A stretch of 64,000 bases of DNA from Sarcocystis neurona (lineage: Eukaryota; Apicomplexa; Conoidasida; Eucoccidiorida; Sarcocystidae), in assembly GCA_000727475.1 (NCBI GenBank), contig KL647304.1, forward strand, positions 1,552,760 to 1,616,759, given 5' to 3'. Both the position numbers and the translations under genes were made by a program. Shown here piece after piece: positions 52,601 through 64,000 of the stretch (position 1 is the stretch's first letter; each line of letters starts with the position of its first letter). The notes beneath the pieces are model-generated. The model saw nothing but the letters and a program-made list of their open reading frames with translations, was not told the DNA's origin and searched no databases.

Positions 52601-55600
52601 ATGTATAGACACTGGTGACCCTACATCTACACAAACACATACACATATGTACATACATATATATGCACCGCTATGTACATGTACACATACCTATACATTC
52701 CTATATATATCTGTGGACACACGTACACATATATATAAGTATGTATATGTATTCACATATCCGTGTGCACAGAAGCATGCACATATATGAAGGTGTACGT
52801 ACGTGTGTATGAGTATGCATATATACTTACATGTGTACACAAATGCAGATTTACGCATACGTACGTTCACGCGTAGCCGTGTAGTGTGTAGAGTCCTACC
52901 AGCGGACGCAGAAGCTGTCGAGGATTCTCTTGCCCTGCGCAGCGTCTCGGAGTAGTCGGCAAGTAGCCGCCGGAGCTGCTGCAGATTGTCGTCATAAGAA
53001 GCGCTGCACCGGCACGCACGCAGCAGCTGTTCAGCAGAACAGTCTGCTAACGGTCCTTCAGACTGCGGCATCTACGCCCGTCACAGCTGCAGTATAAATT
53101 TTCCATACATACACGGAGCTGTCCACACAGCAGCTGCCTGCAAACCGCCACATTCGAAGAGAAACCCACAGATGCGATGCAGGCAGCTATCGTACAGCCT
53201 TCGCTACGACGTGCATGCGGGCAGACCTGGTCACTGACCAATACAGGAGGGACCCACGTCCGAACATTCGTCCACTCATATTTATTTATGTATATACAGG
53301 CACGTCGAGTGGGGGAAAGTTGAGAAAAGTACTTGCGCACGTGGAAGCAAATATACACATACACACATATACAGAGATGGATACACAGACGGGTGGAGGA
53401 AAACAACTACAAAGGAGACGAACACGCAGAAGACAAAAACGAACATCCGAAAGAGAGAGACGAATAGTCATACACCAACAAAATGTATATACAGACACAG
53501 AAACAGCCGAAATAAAGACTGAGAGAAACAGGAAAGCACCCTGGGACGGGCTGGCAGGATTACACTATCTCCATAGAACAACAACACAGAAACCCGTACA
53601 AGCGCTCCGGGGCAACGAAACCCATAAACGTACGTGCATGCAGGTAAAGCACCGGCGCTTCAATAGAGGAAGCTGCAGACATAGGAGAGGAACAAACAAC
53701 GAGACGATAGAGCGGAACTTGAGAAATTTTTGCAAGCCGATGTATATCTGTCCACGAGTACACACACGTACATACATGCGCACACGCATCCGTGGAAAAG
53801 TAGCGCAGAAGAACCGTCCCTTCTCGGTTACACGTATGCTTGAAGAAGAGTCGCACTGGAAGGAGACAGTCATCGCGAAGCACAAAATGTCCACACATGC
53901 ATCTACTTATATATATATATATATGCAGGCATAGATGTCTTATAAATAAACGTAGGCGGAGTGTATACTCATATATATATATACATATATATGCGCAGGC
54001 AGAGTGTAGAGATACACATTTTCGTGCGGGCCTAGACAGGAGCAGCAGGTGCCAATCGCATATACACACGCGTGCAACAGCAGCAACAGAGCCGGAGGTC
54101 TGTCTGGTGGTGTCTACCGATTCTGAGACCCCTGGCGGTCGGCAGTGCTCGCAGCTCCCGGCTGTGCTGCAGCAGCTGCAGGAGCAGCAGCAGAAACAGC
54201 GGCAGGAGGAGTGCCTCCTGCTCTGCGATTAAACTCCGAAATAAGTGCCTCATCGCGGGAGGCGTCTGGCTCTTGCATCCAGAACAGCAACTTTTTGTCT
54301 GCAGCACCAACACATAGAGAAGCCGCCCTACCAACATGCCTTCCCATAGCCGCATTTCTACGTATATATGCGGCACAACAGCTCGTCACCACCGCCCACA
54401 CACACATACACACGGTTGTATGCAAGGGTGTGAGAACACGTATACGTACTTGCATATATACGTATACACATGCGTATTGCACCCATACATCCATGAATAT
54501 GTGTCTCTGTGCGTAAATATATTTTTATATACATATATATGTATACACATACAAGCATATGTATCTATACATTTGTTGCATGCGGTAGTAATATGTGAAC
54601 ACGTACATAGACATGCGACGAGAATATATATATATATACGTATATATATATATATATTCTCGTCGCACAAACGGTAAACGTGCAGAAGGAGACATGCAGA
54701 AAGAGCAGGGCACAAAGTGCAACGATCCACAAAGCAGTCTAAACCACCTGGACAAGAAGTAAACGACGGATGCAGCTGTCGAAGCTGCACCCTCATCCTT
54801 TCGCTCTGCGTCGACTATTCTGCGTCCTGGTTCCTCCTCTCATACTCGGATATAGATATATATATATATATATTCAGCAGATACTTAGTTGAAGCGATCC
54901 AACACGTCTCTGCATACACACACAGATATATATACACACCTTCTTACTTGCGGGTCCGAATGCGTGAATGACTGTGAGACATATCCACCTACATGTGTGT
55001 CTGCATATGTACGCATGTACCCACCCGTTCAAGGGTACGTACACACTACCCTACGTGTATATATATGTGTATATCCGGGCATGCAACAAGTGTCGCATAT
55101 CACAGAGAGACGTCCGTTAGAGCCGTCTTACCTTACACATACATACATATGTAGATGTCTACACATGTACGCATGTCCCCACGTGTTCAAAGGTAAATCC
55201 ACCACCATCACCACCTTACGTATACGTATACATATGTGTATGCGGGCATGCGACAAGTGTAACACACAGAGAGACGTCTGCCAGATCCGTCCTGTCCTAC
55301 GCATATACATATATATGTGTGTACATATATATACATGCGTAAATAGAACGGTATAGATAAGGTCCACCTCGGAGGCGCCGCGATGTTGACACAGGAGCAG
55401 CAACAAAAAAAAAGGACGCACCACTGGAGGTGAAGCGCAGACAGTAGACGCGGCCATCAGTGCAGTGAGGAATCTTCTCCAAATATGCATCATTGATGAC
55501 AATTAAGTCTTCTTCAGGCAGCTGTCTCGTCTCGCCGGCGCCTCGCACTACCCACTGCACGTGCACCAGTCCATCGTCGCCCTGCGTAGACGGGAGAAAA

Positions 55601-56619
55601 GCCAGGGGAGCAGAGGAACAGAAAAGACCGCAGGAAAGGCCAACAAGGAAGAAACGGTATTGTGGAAAGGAGGACGACGAGGAGGAGAAGACGGCGTGCA
55701 GCACTGAAGAAGTCAAAATGGCAAACAGAGAAGACAACAGTGGACCAAAGACGAAGAAAAGACGGAAGAGGGAAGAGGAGAGGAGAGTAACAGGCAAACA
55801 AGAAGAAAAGAGGGAGAGGGAAATGCGACAGGAGGAAACGAGAGGGAGAAAGAAAAAACACTTCCTCTGATAGACAGAAGGAAGTAGAAGAAGTAGAAGT
55901 CAAGCAGCAATATATCTGTAGAAGTATGTTGTAGACATGTACGTCTGCCACAATACATCTCCGTGCGGCGCCTCAAGATGTGAACGCGGGCCACACGCAG
56001 CTCGGCGGTTAGAGCTTCAAAGTAAAAGCAGTGTAGCGTTTGATATGTACACTCCCTTCGCCAGAGCAATGTGTGTATATGTATGTGCCAGTGTCCCCGA
56101 TCATGCAGAGATCTCCAACACGGCCATCGCGGCCAGTCGCACAGACCGACGATGCCGGCCAATGCGAAGAACTTTGCCACTCGCACACCTCACCGGCAAA
56201 AAAGCAAATCACACACACACACACATATGCTGCAACCCCGTGTGGCGTGCCCTGTTCAAAAGACTCCTGCCTCTACCGCGACGGCAATGCGACTGCTCCA
56301 GACGGTGTGTGATCTTGTGTACGTTCAGATATAGCGAGACCCTTGGACAGCGATAGACACACCGGGACGTGCTAGGTATGTATAGGTACAAACAGACGGA
56401 TGGAGAATGTGGACGCGTTGACTCTCTTTACCTCGCAAATTTGCAGACGGCCTCGGACTGCGACAAATACACCGAGAGGTAGTAGTTGCAAGGAGACGTA
56501 TGGACTAATGTAGACACGTTCATTCTCTTTACCTCGCAAATTTGCAGACGGCCTTTTCGCGGATCCGGAGACACACGGGTTCCATCCACCACGCACTTCC
56601 CTGCTCGGAACCCCGTCAT
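49646..56619 (-). CDS. ADRM1: Proteasomal ubiquitin receptor Rpn13/ADRM1, multi-exon
   Basis: The Pru domain is split over exons 56619-56533 (GFRAGKCVVDGTRVSPDPRK), 55581-55422 (GLVHVQWVV, LPEEDLIVIND, GRVYCLRF) and 54298-54118 (KKLLFWMQEPDASRDEALIS), all phase-consistent. This is the order and spacing of human Rpn13. The C-terminal DEUBAD domain lies in exons about 53062-52900, 52457-52372 (LGDVLSSQVLRRIGEDPL), 51076-50946 (SAEEVRDALRSPQLAAAMRG) and 49923-49646 (EQLLACVAAAVGDSVAVTAL), ending at the stop 49646-49648 after a Ser-rich tail. Rpn13 docks on Rpn2 of the 19S particle through Pru, binds ubiquitin, and recruits the deubiquitinase UCH37 through DEUBAD. The joins between 54118 and 53062 and between 52372 and 51076 are phase-inconsistent as placed, so an exon or exact border is missing there. 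The 5' start may be the ATG opening the first Pru exon or the exon at 57686-57633. Confidence 0.85.
51584..51835. repeat. 83-bp tandem repeat, three copies, in Rpn13 intron
   Basis: The core ACGGCAGCAAAG recurs at about 51583, 51666 and 51749, with flanking CGTATCCTGC and TACAGAGA also conserved at the same spacing. It lies in the intron between the two DEUBAD-coding exons at 52372 and 51076. Confidence 0.75.
54614..54667. repeat. Near-perfect palindrome, 25-bp arms with 4-base loop
   Basis: Bases 54614-54638 pair without mismatch with 54643-54667: each arm has TGCGACGAGAA at the outside and a TA run inside, and the loop is CGTA. It lies in the Rpn13 intron between exons 55422 and 54298. It could form a cruciform or RNA hairpin. 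Confidence 0.85.
55010..55330. repeat. Imperfect tandem duplication, about 160-167-bp unit
   Basis: TACGCATGT, CGTTCAA/TGTTCAA, GGGCATGC, ACAAGTGT and CAGAGAGACGTC occur in the same order in two blocks, starting at about 55010 and 55168. It lies in an Rpn13 intron. Confidence 0.65.
56424..56553 (-). repeat. Duplicated end of the first Pru exon plus donor in Rpn13
   Basis: A 29-base string, identical in both copies, begins at 56424 and at 56525 (101-base offset). In the upstream copy it covers the last 21 coding bases of the exon ending at 56533 and the first 8 intron bases including GTAAAG. The downstream copy sits in the intron, and flanking sequence is also partly conserved. Confidence 0.85.
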
Positions 56620-56885
56620 CTGCAACAACAGCAGCAGCAACACCAACAGCAGCATAAAATACACGTGTACCCACGGTTCCGCCAGCGGAGCGTGCCGACG
56701 TTCACTTAAACCGATGATCAGACCGCTGTTATGAAAAGGATATACGCACACGTAGAGACAGGCGCATTCACATCGATAAAAACCTGCACGAAAATTTGTA
56801 CGTGGGATGTACCGTAACATCATGTAAAAGACTGCTGCTGCAGAGATTGCTCTCCAGAGAACTCTTCGGCTGTTGGGGCGCCTTA

Positions 56886-57100
56886 TGCGGCGTTCTCTAT
56901 AGAGGGTCAGAAAAGGCGCGTCCTATCCACCTGCACTGTCCCCTAGCCTTCACCACCAACGCATAGATATACACGTATACATATATATATATATATATGA
57001 CGTCTACGTGGCGCTCTCTGTAGAAATCACAAAAGCCGCTGCCTATCCACCTGCACTACTCCCTAGCTTCCACCACCAACGCACACCTATATATGTATAT
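56886..57100. repeat. Imperfect tandem duplication, about 120-bp unit, two copies
   Basis: GCGTTCTCT/GCGCTCTCT, TATCCACCTGCACT and CACCACCAACGCA recur with a 120-base offset; each copy is followed by TA-rich sequence. It lies upstream of the first Pru exon of Rpn13. Confidence 0.75.
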
Positions 57101-57632
57101 ATATATATACACACACAGAGGAACACAGATGCACAGATGGAAATAGAACTGGACATAGAGAGCTAGTGTTTTGAGAGAAACCGGCGATATTGTCTGCAAC
57201 GGGAGACACCGGTCAATGCCCGCTCGCATGCTGGGGTAAGGCGCCGTCAGATCTAGCGCCGTTCCACATGTACTTGTGTGTTCGTGAATGTGAGTGACGC
57301 GCGGAAGGAGTCGTACATTTTTCGACGTCTGCAAACTGCTACGAAAAGGGCTCTAGAAGGCGTCGCATGTACGCTACGCAGGCGTCGTTCTCGACGGGTT
57401 TCTATTGTGACACAAAAAGGAAGCAAGGTTTTTCTGGCGTGTGCTCGAGAGTACGTACACCTGTTCGGTATGCAAGCTCCTACGCTGGTGTCATCCGACC
57501 TCTCTCTATAGATATGTAACAATACGTAACAAAAGGAGACACGAGCGAAACGAGGTATTTGTGAAGTGGCGTTTGTGTGTGTACGTACACCTGGTGACGT
57601 TGTGCGCGCTGAGACCGTTGGTCTTTTCTTAC

Positions 57633-57686
57633 ACTACCAGAATCAGAGGAGTTTGCCACTGGCCGGTCGTAGAAGTTGAGGGCCAT
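57633..57686 (-). CDS. Candidate first exon of Rpn13
   Basis: An ATG at 57684-57686 is preceded by a pyrimidine-rich leader on minus. It opens the short frame MALNFYDRPVANSSDSGS, which ends at a donor AGT|GTAAGA in phase 0. The next recognised exon on this strand starts at 56619 in phase 0 (Met-Thr-Gly-Phe-Arg), so the two can be joined. No motif supports it on its own, and the Pru exon has its own leading Met. Confidence 0.35.
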
Positions 57687-60600
57687 GACAATGAAAAGAG
57701 GCAAAAAAAGAGAGGAGCTTAAAGCAAGAGAAAAAGGGAAAGGGACAGACGAAGGAGACACACGGACTGAAAACAGAGACGAAAATGAGGAAGAAAAGGA
57801 AAAGGGGAACAGACGAAGAAGTCGGCGGAATAGGGGAAGAAGAAGGAGCAACCACAGAAACGGAGAGAGAACACGAAAGCGGAACAGTCAAAGAAGCAGA
57901 GGACAGAGAGAACTACAGCATCCTCTTACGACGCTACAGTGCTAGACGGAGAAAACGATGGGCGAACAAGCGCACAGCACGCCCCTTAGACGACTTCAGC
58001 ACGCCGTCCCGGGCATAACACTACATGCAGAAGGCCCCAAGAAAGGAACAAAGGAAGAGGAACCTGCAACGGCAGGTGCCGCGGACCGCGTTTCTTCGCT
58101 CGTCCTCGATCTCCATACGGAGATGCGCAGTGCCAGCAGCTGCAGCTTTCGAATCTCACAGGAACCGCAGAAGATCGCACGCGACAGCCAATAAGAAAGG
58201 TTGTAATAGATGTTGCAGTCCCTTGACAACCGGACGTTAGGTAAACAGGCATTTCCGTGTATCCCTGTGTAGCTGAGACTACGCGAATACACTTAGCGTG
58301 CTCCTGAAGGTATGCACTAGTCGTGAATTAAGACGTGCCCGTCCGTAGTTGCCAAGACTGATGGAGCCCAGCATACATCTGCAGGACTGTACGCTACATG
58401 AGCAATTGCATACACGTACAGATACACACAGAAATTAACATATAAGGATACGTGTATACAGCTGATCTGTGTAGACGTGCAAGTGAATCTGTGGGGGTGA
58501 GTGGGAGCCTGCGTCTGTACATACTTGCTTCCTCGGACACCGTCACATTTCTTGTGTCAACGAAACCAGAAACGAGTTTGAAATGGTTGTGTCTGACTCG
58601 CAACTGAACACCTTCACAAAATATCTTTTTCGACGGGGAGTGACAGTTGCGCAGGACGCGCGAGTCTATGCCTTATCGAAACATTCTTCTTGTGAATACA
58701 AAACAACTTCCACGGGGGAAGACATTCGGCTTTAGTAGCTGCGTCTAAAAGTGCCGTGCCCATGGGGAAACTCCACAGGTTCTGCCAGGCCGGAGCTTGC
58801 AGCACTGTGACGGAGGAACAGCACTAGCAAGTTTGTTCCCGCTGGAGTAATGTTTCCTGCCAGTAGTAGGTGGAGTGCCACACGGGTTTGCAGTGATAGC
58901 GCTCTCAAAAACAAAAGTAGTAGAAAGTAGCAGGAACTGACATAAAAATAGTAACGTCTACGCGTTCGACGGGTGAAGTCTGCGGAAAGAGGGGCCCTTT
59001 AATTACTTAGGGAAAACATGGCTGCGCAGCTGTTTGTGTGAGGAGGGTAAATGCGGCCGTGCCGTCTAAGTACACAGCACACTTCTTCCGTGTTCGCCTG
59101 CGGGCTGAAGCATCCTATTTTTCATTTCCTCTGTCCTTGTATGGGAGAAGGAGAAATAATGCCTTTTCAGAAAGTGCACTGCAAATTCGTTAAGTTTTTT
59201 CTTCACTTCACAAGGTGTATGTTTTGTTTCGGGGAAGGTTCCACTTGATATCACGAAAAAACCGGGGAAATTATTCTCTCCCGTCTTGCTTCTCTTTCAA
59301 AGTGCGCATTTTCGTGGCTGAAGACAGTCGACTTTTGTAGGAAGCAGTAAACGTTAAGCAAACCTTCTAAGTAGTACCTCCCGTACCTCTCGTGACATAC
59401 GCTTTTTCCCGTGAAACTCCCGCCTTCCACGGGAAGTGCAATAAAGCTAGTTAAGGCCATTCCTTCTACCTTGTAACACGACAAAAATCATGTTCTGAAT
59501 AAAGCACGGGGTGAAAACCCTTACCGTGGGCCTTCCGGCCGAACTGTCGGAATCCAGGAAATCAGAACAATGATAACGGTGGCCGACGGAAGGTGAAGGC
59601 GACGCCGCACGAAAGACGTTTCAAATTCGTTCTCACGTAGCACCAGTATTGGTAGTCTTATACAGTGCGGTGGATACACTTTACACGCGCCCGGTTGGGG
59701 ATGACGAAGAAGCGCCACGTCGTCCGGACCCCCTTGGCCGCCGACGACGCAGACTGGCGAGAGAAATACGCTGCTGTAGACACCCAGGCAACAAGAATCT
59801 AGATACAATGGGGATTTACGGTCCGATGCCTGTTCCACATAAGAAAGACACTGAAATAGAGAGGCGACGCTGAATATTCAGGAAGTCCACGTGTGCGGTG
59901 TCGTGGTCGTACGCCGTTTAAACGCAAGTACGGTGTTTTTCCTCCATATACAATGAATCTTTCGCTACACACATATGAAAATGAAAGCGAGGAAAAGCCC
60001 GCATTCTGCAGATTTTTGCCCCAACTAGACAGGCCACTACGGAACGCATGCGCGCAGATGATCAGAAAGCGACAGGTGGGAATCACGCGTGCGCATGTAC
60101 ATTACGAACTAACAAAAGACATGCACATACACGGTCATAGTACGTTTACAGATAGACTTCAAATTCGTGAGCGGGTATGCACGCGTATCGGCACATATAC
60201 ATATGTGTGTCTGGGTATGTAGGCGCTAACATGGGAGAACTGTTCTCCAAAAGCGGTGATCGTGAGCAGGTGCGCCGAGCCTACTCGAACCACAAGTAAA
60301 TTTCACGTCACACACTAAACCCGTTTCTGACAAGCTGCAACAGCTAGTACGAGCGCACCACATATGTGTGATGCGCAACACCTGAAGCTGCTACCGGAAG
60401 ACACAGTGATGAGCGTGATCCATGGCGGTGCGACACGTAAAGAATCGTACGGTTCAATATCAGTAGAGGGGCAAGAAACTTGGTAGCGGGCAGTGTTAGG
60501 ACATATGTTTTCTTTGTGATGCAGGTAGGACAATTACACAGTATGCCTTCCAGGTGTAATAGGTCGCAGCAGCATGACGCAATGCTTCTGCTTGACTTTT

Positions 60601-63600
60601 TCGTGAATTTGTACGCCGCGTTACCTGTGTCTGAGTGCTGCACATGGACAGAAGCGTCTCTAACTCCCCTGTGATACTCTTGTAAACCCGGGCGCCGTTG
60701 AGTGTCCTCATCATAAGCACGGACACTCTTTTTCAGTGCAGATCTGCGGATGTGAAATTGTGAAGTGAGTCTGAATTCCTTTTAAAGCTACGCACCCATC
60801 TTTTTGATGAATTTTACAGGAACTCCGTCTAAATCTTTCACCTGCAGAAAGGTAAATTTTCCAGCTGCACACAGTTACATCAGCAGACTTGCTAATGCTG
60901 CGTCCGGGTGAGAAAATGAAGGCCGGTGCATTCACCGTGTAAAACAAAACTGGGATGACGGAACACACAGGACGTCTGGCTACAACAAATTTGCCTGATA
61001 CATCCCAATGTCAATTTAGTAGAAAATCAGCACAGTCAGTTCATGCAAAAGCGGAGCGGCAGGAGCAGCACAGCTTTGATAAGATAAATTCTTCTTTGCG
61101 ACAGTTGGCTGGAGCTGCTCTACTGGCGTGGCAGCAAATGCACGATTCATTCCAGCACTCTTTTCGTCATGAACGCCCGCATCGCTAACTCAACTGCGTG
61201 GACAGCTCTTGTAGGCGCTCTACAAGTATGCCTACGTTGGCAGCAAATGGACGATTCATTCGAGCATTCTTTTTGACATGAACAGCCGCATCACTCACTC
61301 AACTGCGTGGACAGCCCTTGTAGGCACTCTTCTGTGATTTGTCCCGCATCTTCACGAGAATAAAGCCTATGGTACCTGCGAGAGTAACTGGCTGATAAAC
61401 CCGATACGTTAGTTGCGATACCGGCTGCAATTACCAGTTTGCGTTGACGTCCTTCTATAAAAGTCTTGTCAGTGGGGCGGGATCTCCTGAGTCGTCGTTC
61501 AAGCCATTGACGGGCGTTCCTGGTCGTTTAGATGCACAGGCAGCAGTGTAAGTACAGATGCTGGTACGGAACACTCCAACGTAATTGGGACGGCAGTACA
61601 GGCAGCTGCACCGCTCTCTCAGTAGCAGGTACACCATTAGTTGGATATCGTGGCGCTGCGGACGACGGTGTCTGTAGGAGGCGTGGCCCACCATCAAGAC
61701 CACAACACAGTTTCGCCTGCGCCGTGCACGTGAAAACATTAATATGTATTTTCCCCTTCTCTGGCGTTTTCTGACGTAAAGGATTAGTCGCTACTTCCAC
61801 GCCTACTTCTGTCCATTGAGGACTGCAGCAGTCGCGTGGCGAGTGTACGCACCTTCACCGTCTCTAGAGTGTAGTGGTTGTTTTTGTGAAGTAGGAGAAA
61901 CGTCGCTTAGGGGAAAACTGCCCGAATGTTGCATAAAAGCCTGCATGCTCTCTGCGACGAAAACCTTATAACGGCGCAGCAGTGTCGGGAGTACCTAGGG
62001 AAGCCGAGATTTGCACCCCGCGCAGGTTAGCAGTACGAGCAGGAGGTTAAGAATGCAGCTGTCACGCCGATAACATATTTATGTGAGCCTAGACAACTTC
62101 AGAGACACGAATATATTCTTCGTAGTCCCGTTACCGTTGTAGGTGGTATAACTGAAGGATTAGTGTCATACATGCCAAGGTGGAAGATCTGTTGAGGTCA
62201 ACATATTTCAGCGGAGCCCGCTGAAATAGTAAAGTGCGGGACCTTACAGCGAAAAGGTACACAGTCCTTCTCCCCTCCCCCTCTCTGTAGCGAGTGAAGA
62301 AGGGGCGTGCGCGCACTTTGTGCACACACGCGCCTGCAATTGTACGTATTTGTGTAGACGTATGATCCTATACTAGATACGTGCAGAGGGAGGTACGCAC
62401 ACATAGACAGGTTATAAAATAGTGTGTACTCGCGCGAAGACATCTGGATGTGATAGTCTGTTTCGGCGACAGCGACACTTCGAACCGCGAGCAGCATTGC
62501 AAGGCCTTTCAAAAATGTGGTTCTCCTTGGCTCCTCTCTCTCCGTCCACGCTTGTACGTTCGCTAGCCGATCCCATCTACTCCGGAGACCCCTTGCACGG
62601 GGGGGGCACGGTTATTCGGTTGGCTGATCTTTATTGAGTACGCCACTGTACAAGGACGATATGTGCCTACACCGTATACACACTTGCTCGTGTGACCAAT
62701 ACGTGTTGAAGACTGCGTCTATGTGGGTGCATACGAGGAATTGCATGCGGGAATTCATACGCACATACACGTAAAACGAGAACACCTTACCACAATATGG
62801 ACCTCCGCCTTTACACTGCAGTCCGTGTGATTACATCTTAACAAACACACCCCCAAGCGTATGTCACGTTAGCGGCACCTGCATGTCTACACGTTTCAGC
62901 CACCTTTTACAACCGAGCTTACCACACATCTGACCAAGTGGGACACAATGTTGACCAGCGTAGATTTTAGGGCAGGGCATCCAATAAGACTACCTAACAG
63001 GGTATGGGACCACACAGAAAGATAGACAGGCGCCTACGTCTAAGAAAGTTTACAGCTTTTCGTCTGCATGTGAGTTACGTGGACGTATAACAGATATCCA
63101 CCGCGATCCAATTGGATATCCGTCAATTCATGGGGACAGTTTAAACACATGACACGCCCTGTGTAGAAATATTTATCAGACGCGAAGGCGACAACCGCGG
63201 TCGTGCTGGCGCTGACACGCGCACACATACTTCACATGCGTAAGACAAATTTTGGGTACTCATGGGGGAGAAGCGGCATCTGAAAGGCAGTGGACACTCC
63301 GTTGCGAGCAGCGGAGGTGGGATCCACGTGTATCATTACAGCGAGTGAGATCTAGCACGTACGCTCTGCTTCCTGACAGAGGAAGAACGTGAGCTAAGAA
63401 CAGGGGCACAAGATCTTGCGTTTGGTAAACAGCGGAGCCGGGTACGCAGGGTCGTGCAACACCATGTGTGTACATACAACGAGCGCAGCCACAAACGTTT
63501 CTGCAGAGTATGTTTCGATGATTACATGGGGCTCGCCGCTGCAGGCCGACCGTAGAGTAACACGTATTTGTAGGGCCATTTTCTGGTGAAGCACCTGCAC

Positions 63601-64000
63601 GTGCGGCAAACGTAGGTACCTCAACTTCTCATCAATCGACGTGCGCAACTAGCAAGCGTGCAGGTGCTACGAGACGCGCCGCGGTGGACTCAGGCGCTAG
63701 CTGCTGCGCGGCTGGCTACCGCGGTTGCTGCTGCTATTCGGCCCATTGTGTTACTACATAGAGACTGTACATTTTCCACGCAGGTAGAGATGGGAAGGAT
63801 GTAGAAGCACCGCTAGTCCACCCTTGCTAAATGCTGCAGGCACATCTCCGTGACAGCGTCGCGATCGTGGTATACGCGACCGTCAAGCGTTGCGACGCAG
63901 GAACTGTGTGTAAGTCCCGTCCATGCTGTTCCACACGGAAGAAACCAAACATTCCTCCTTCTGGTTAACTCTCCTCGCGTATGCGTCTGGACGAACCAGC
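57687..64000. other. Spacer without recognised genes
   Basis: Bases 57690-57930 are purine-rich on plus. A region near 58040-58200 on minus has mixed-composition frames with weak splice signals but no motif. Beyond 58.3 kb no frame exceeds about 110 codons and none shows a domain. Two candidates looked at and left unassigned are a plus frame at 60955-61188 and one at 62422-62637. Confidence 0.45.
61130..61330. repeat. Imperfect tandem duplication, 109-bp unit, two copies
   Basis: GGCAGCAAATG at 61130 recurs at 61239. CTCAACTGCGTGGACAGC and TTGTAGGC follow in both copies at the same distances. The copies differ by scattered substitutions. Confidence 0.8.

Noticed and set aside
1..64000. tRNA genes and telomere-like AAACCCT arrays, both common in such genomes
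   Set aside because: No A-box/B-box pair in a cloverleaf context and no tandem heptamer run was found by reading. A tRNAscan run would settle the former.

Overview
The window looks like nuclear DNA of a coccidian apicomplexan, most likely Eimeria. It has very long CAG-type trinucleotide arrays that are translated as runs of Ser, Gln and Ala inside giant open frames. It also has many short exons with GT..AG borders, introns of 0.8-2.8 kb packed with (TA)n and (CA)n microsatellites, and repeat-rich stretches alternating with repeat-poor ones. There are no bacterial-style operons or ribosome binding sites. No rRNA, tRNA, CRISPR array or transposon protein was recognised. All identifications come from reading the sequence and from remembered family motifs; no database was searched.

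Layout. Bases 1-335 hold the 3' end of a protein disulfide isomerase (+). Bases 336-7290 are mostly spacer with purine-rich and TA-rich tracts, plus a candidate two-exon small secreted protein at 2551-3169. Bases 7294-15198 and 16139-22030 hold two adjacent giant low-complexity proteins on the minus strand. Each has one Kazal-type module; the first is complete and the second lacks the reactive-site half. Bases about 22.4-35 kb are gene-poor with only small tandem duplications. Bases 35369-43359 (-) hold a multi-exon 3-hydroxyisobutyryl-CoA hydrolase (HIBCH) gene; five exons are placed with consistent splice phases, and an upstream exon at 43994-44457 may belong to it. Bases 44.5-49.6 kb hold spacer and one or two orphan exons. 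Bases 49646-56619, possibly to 57686 (-), hold a split gene for the proteasomal ubiquitin receptor Rpn13/ADRM1 with both its Pru and DEUBAD domains. Bases 57.7-64 kb are spacer.

Functional picture. The recognised genes are housekeeping (ER folding, valine breakdown in the mitochondrion, ubiquitin receptor of the proteasome) or probably secreted (the Kazal giants and the small signal-peptide protein). They do not form one pathway.

The most unusual observation is shared by HIBCH and Rpn13. In both, the 3' end of an exon together with its splice donor is repeated, in degenerate copies, inside the intron just downstream. The CAG arrays within the two Kazal giants also appear in different reading frames in neighbouring blocks, so one DNA repeat yields poly-Ser, poly-Gln and poly-Ala in the same protein.
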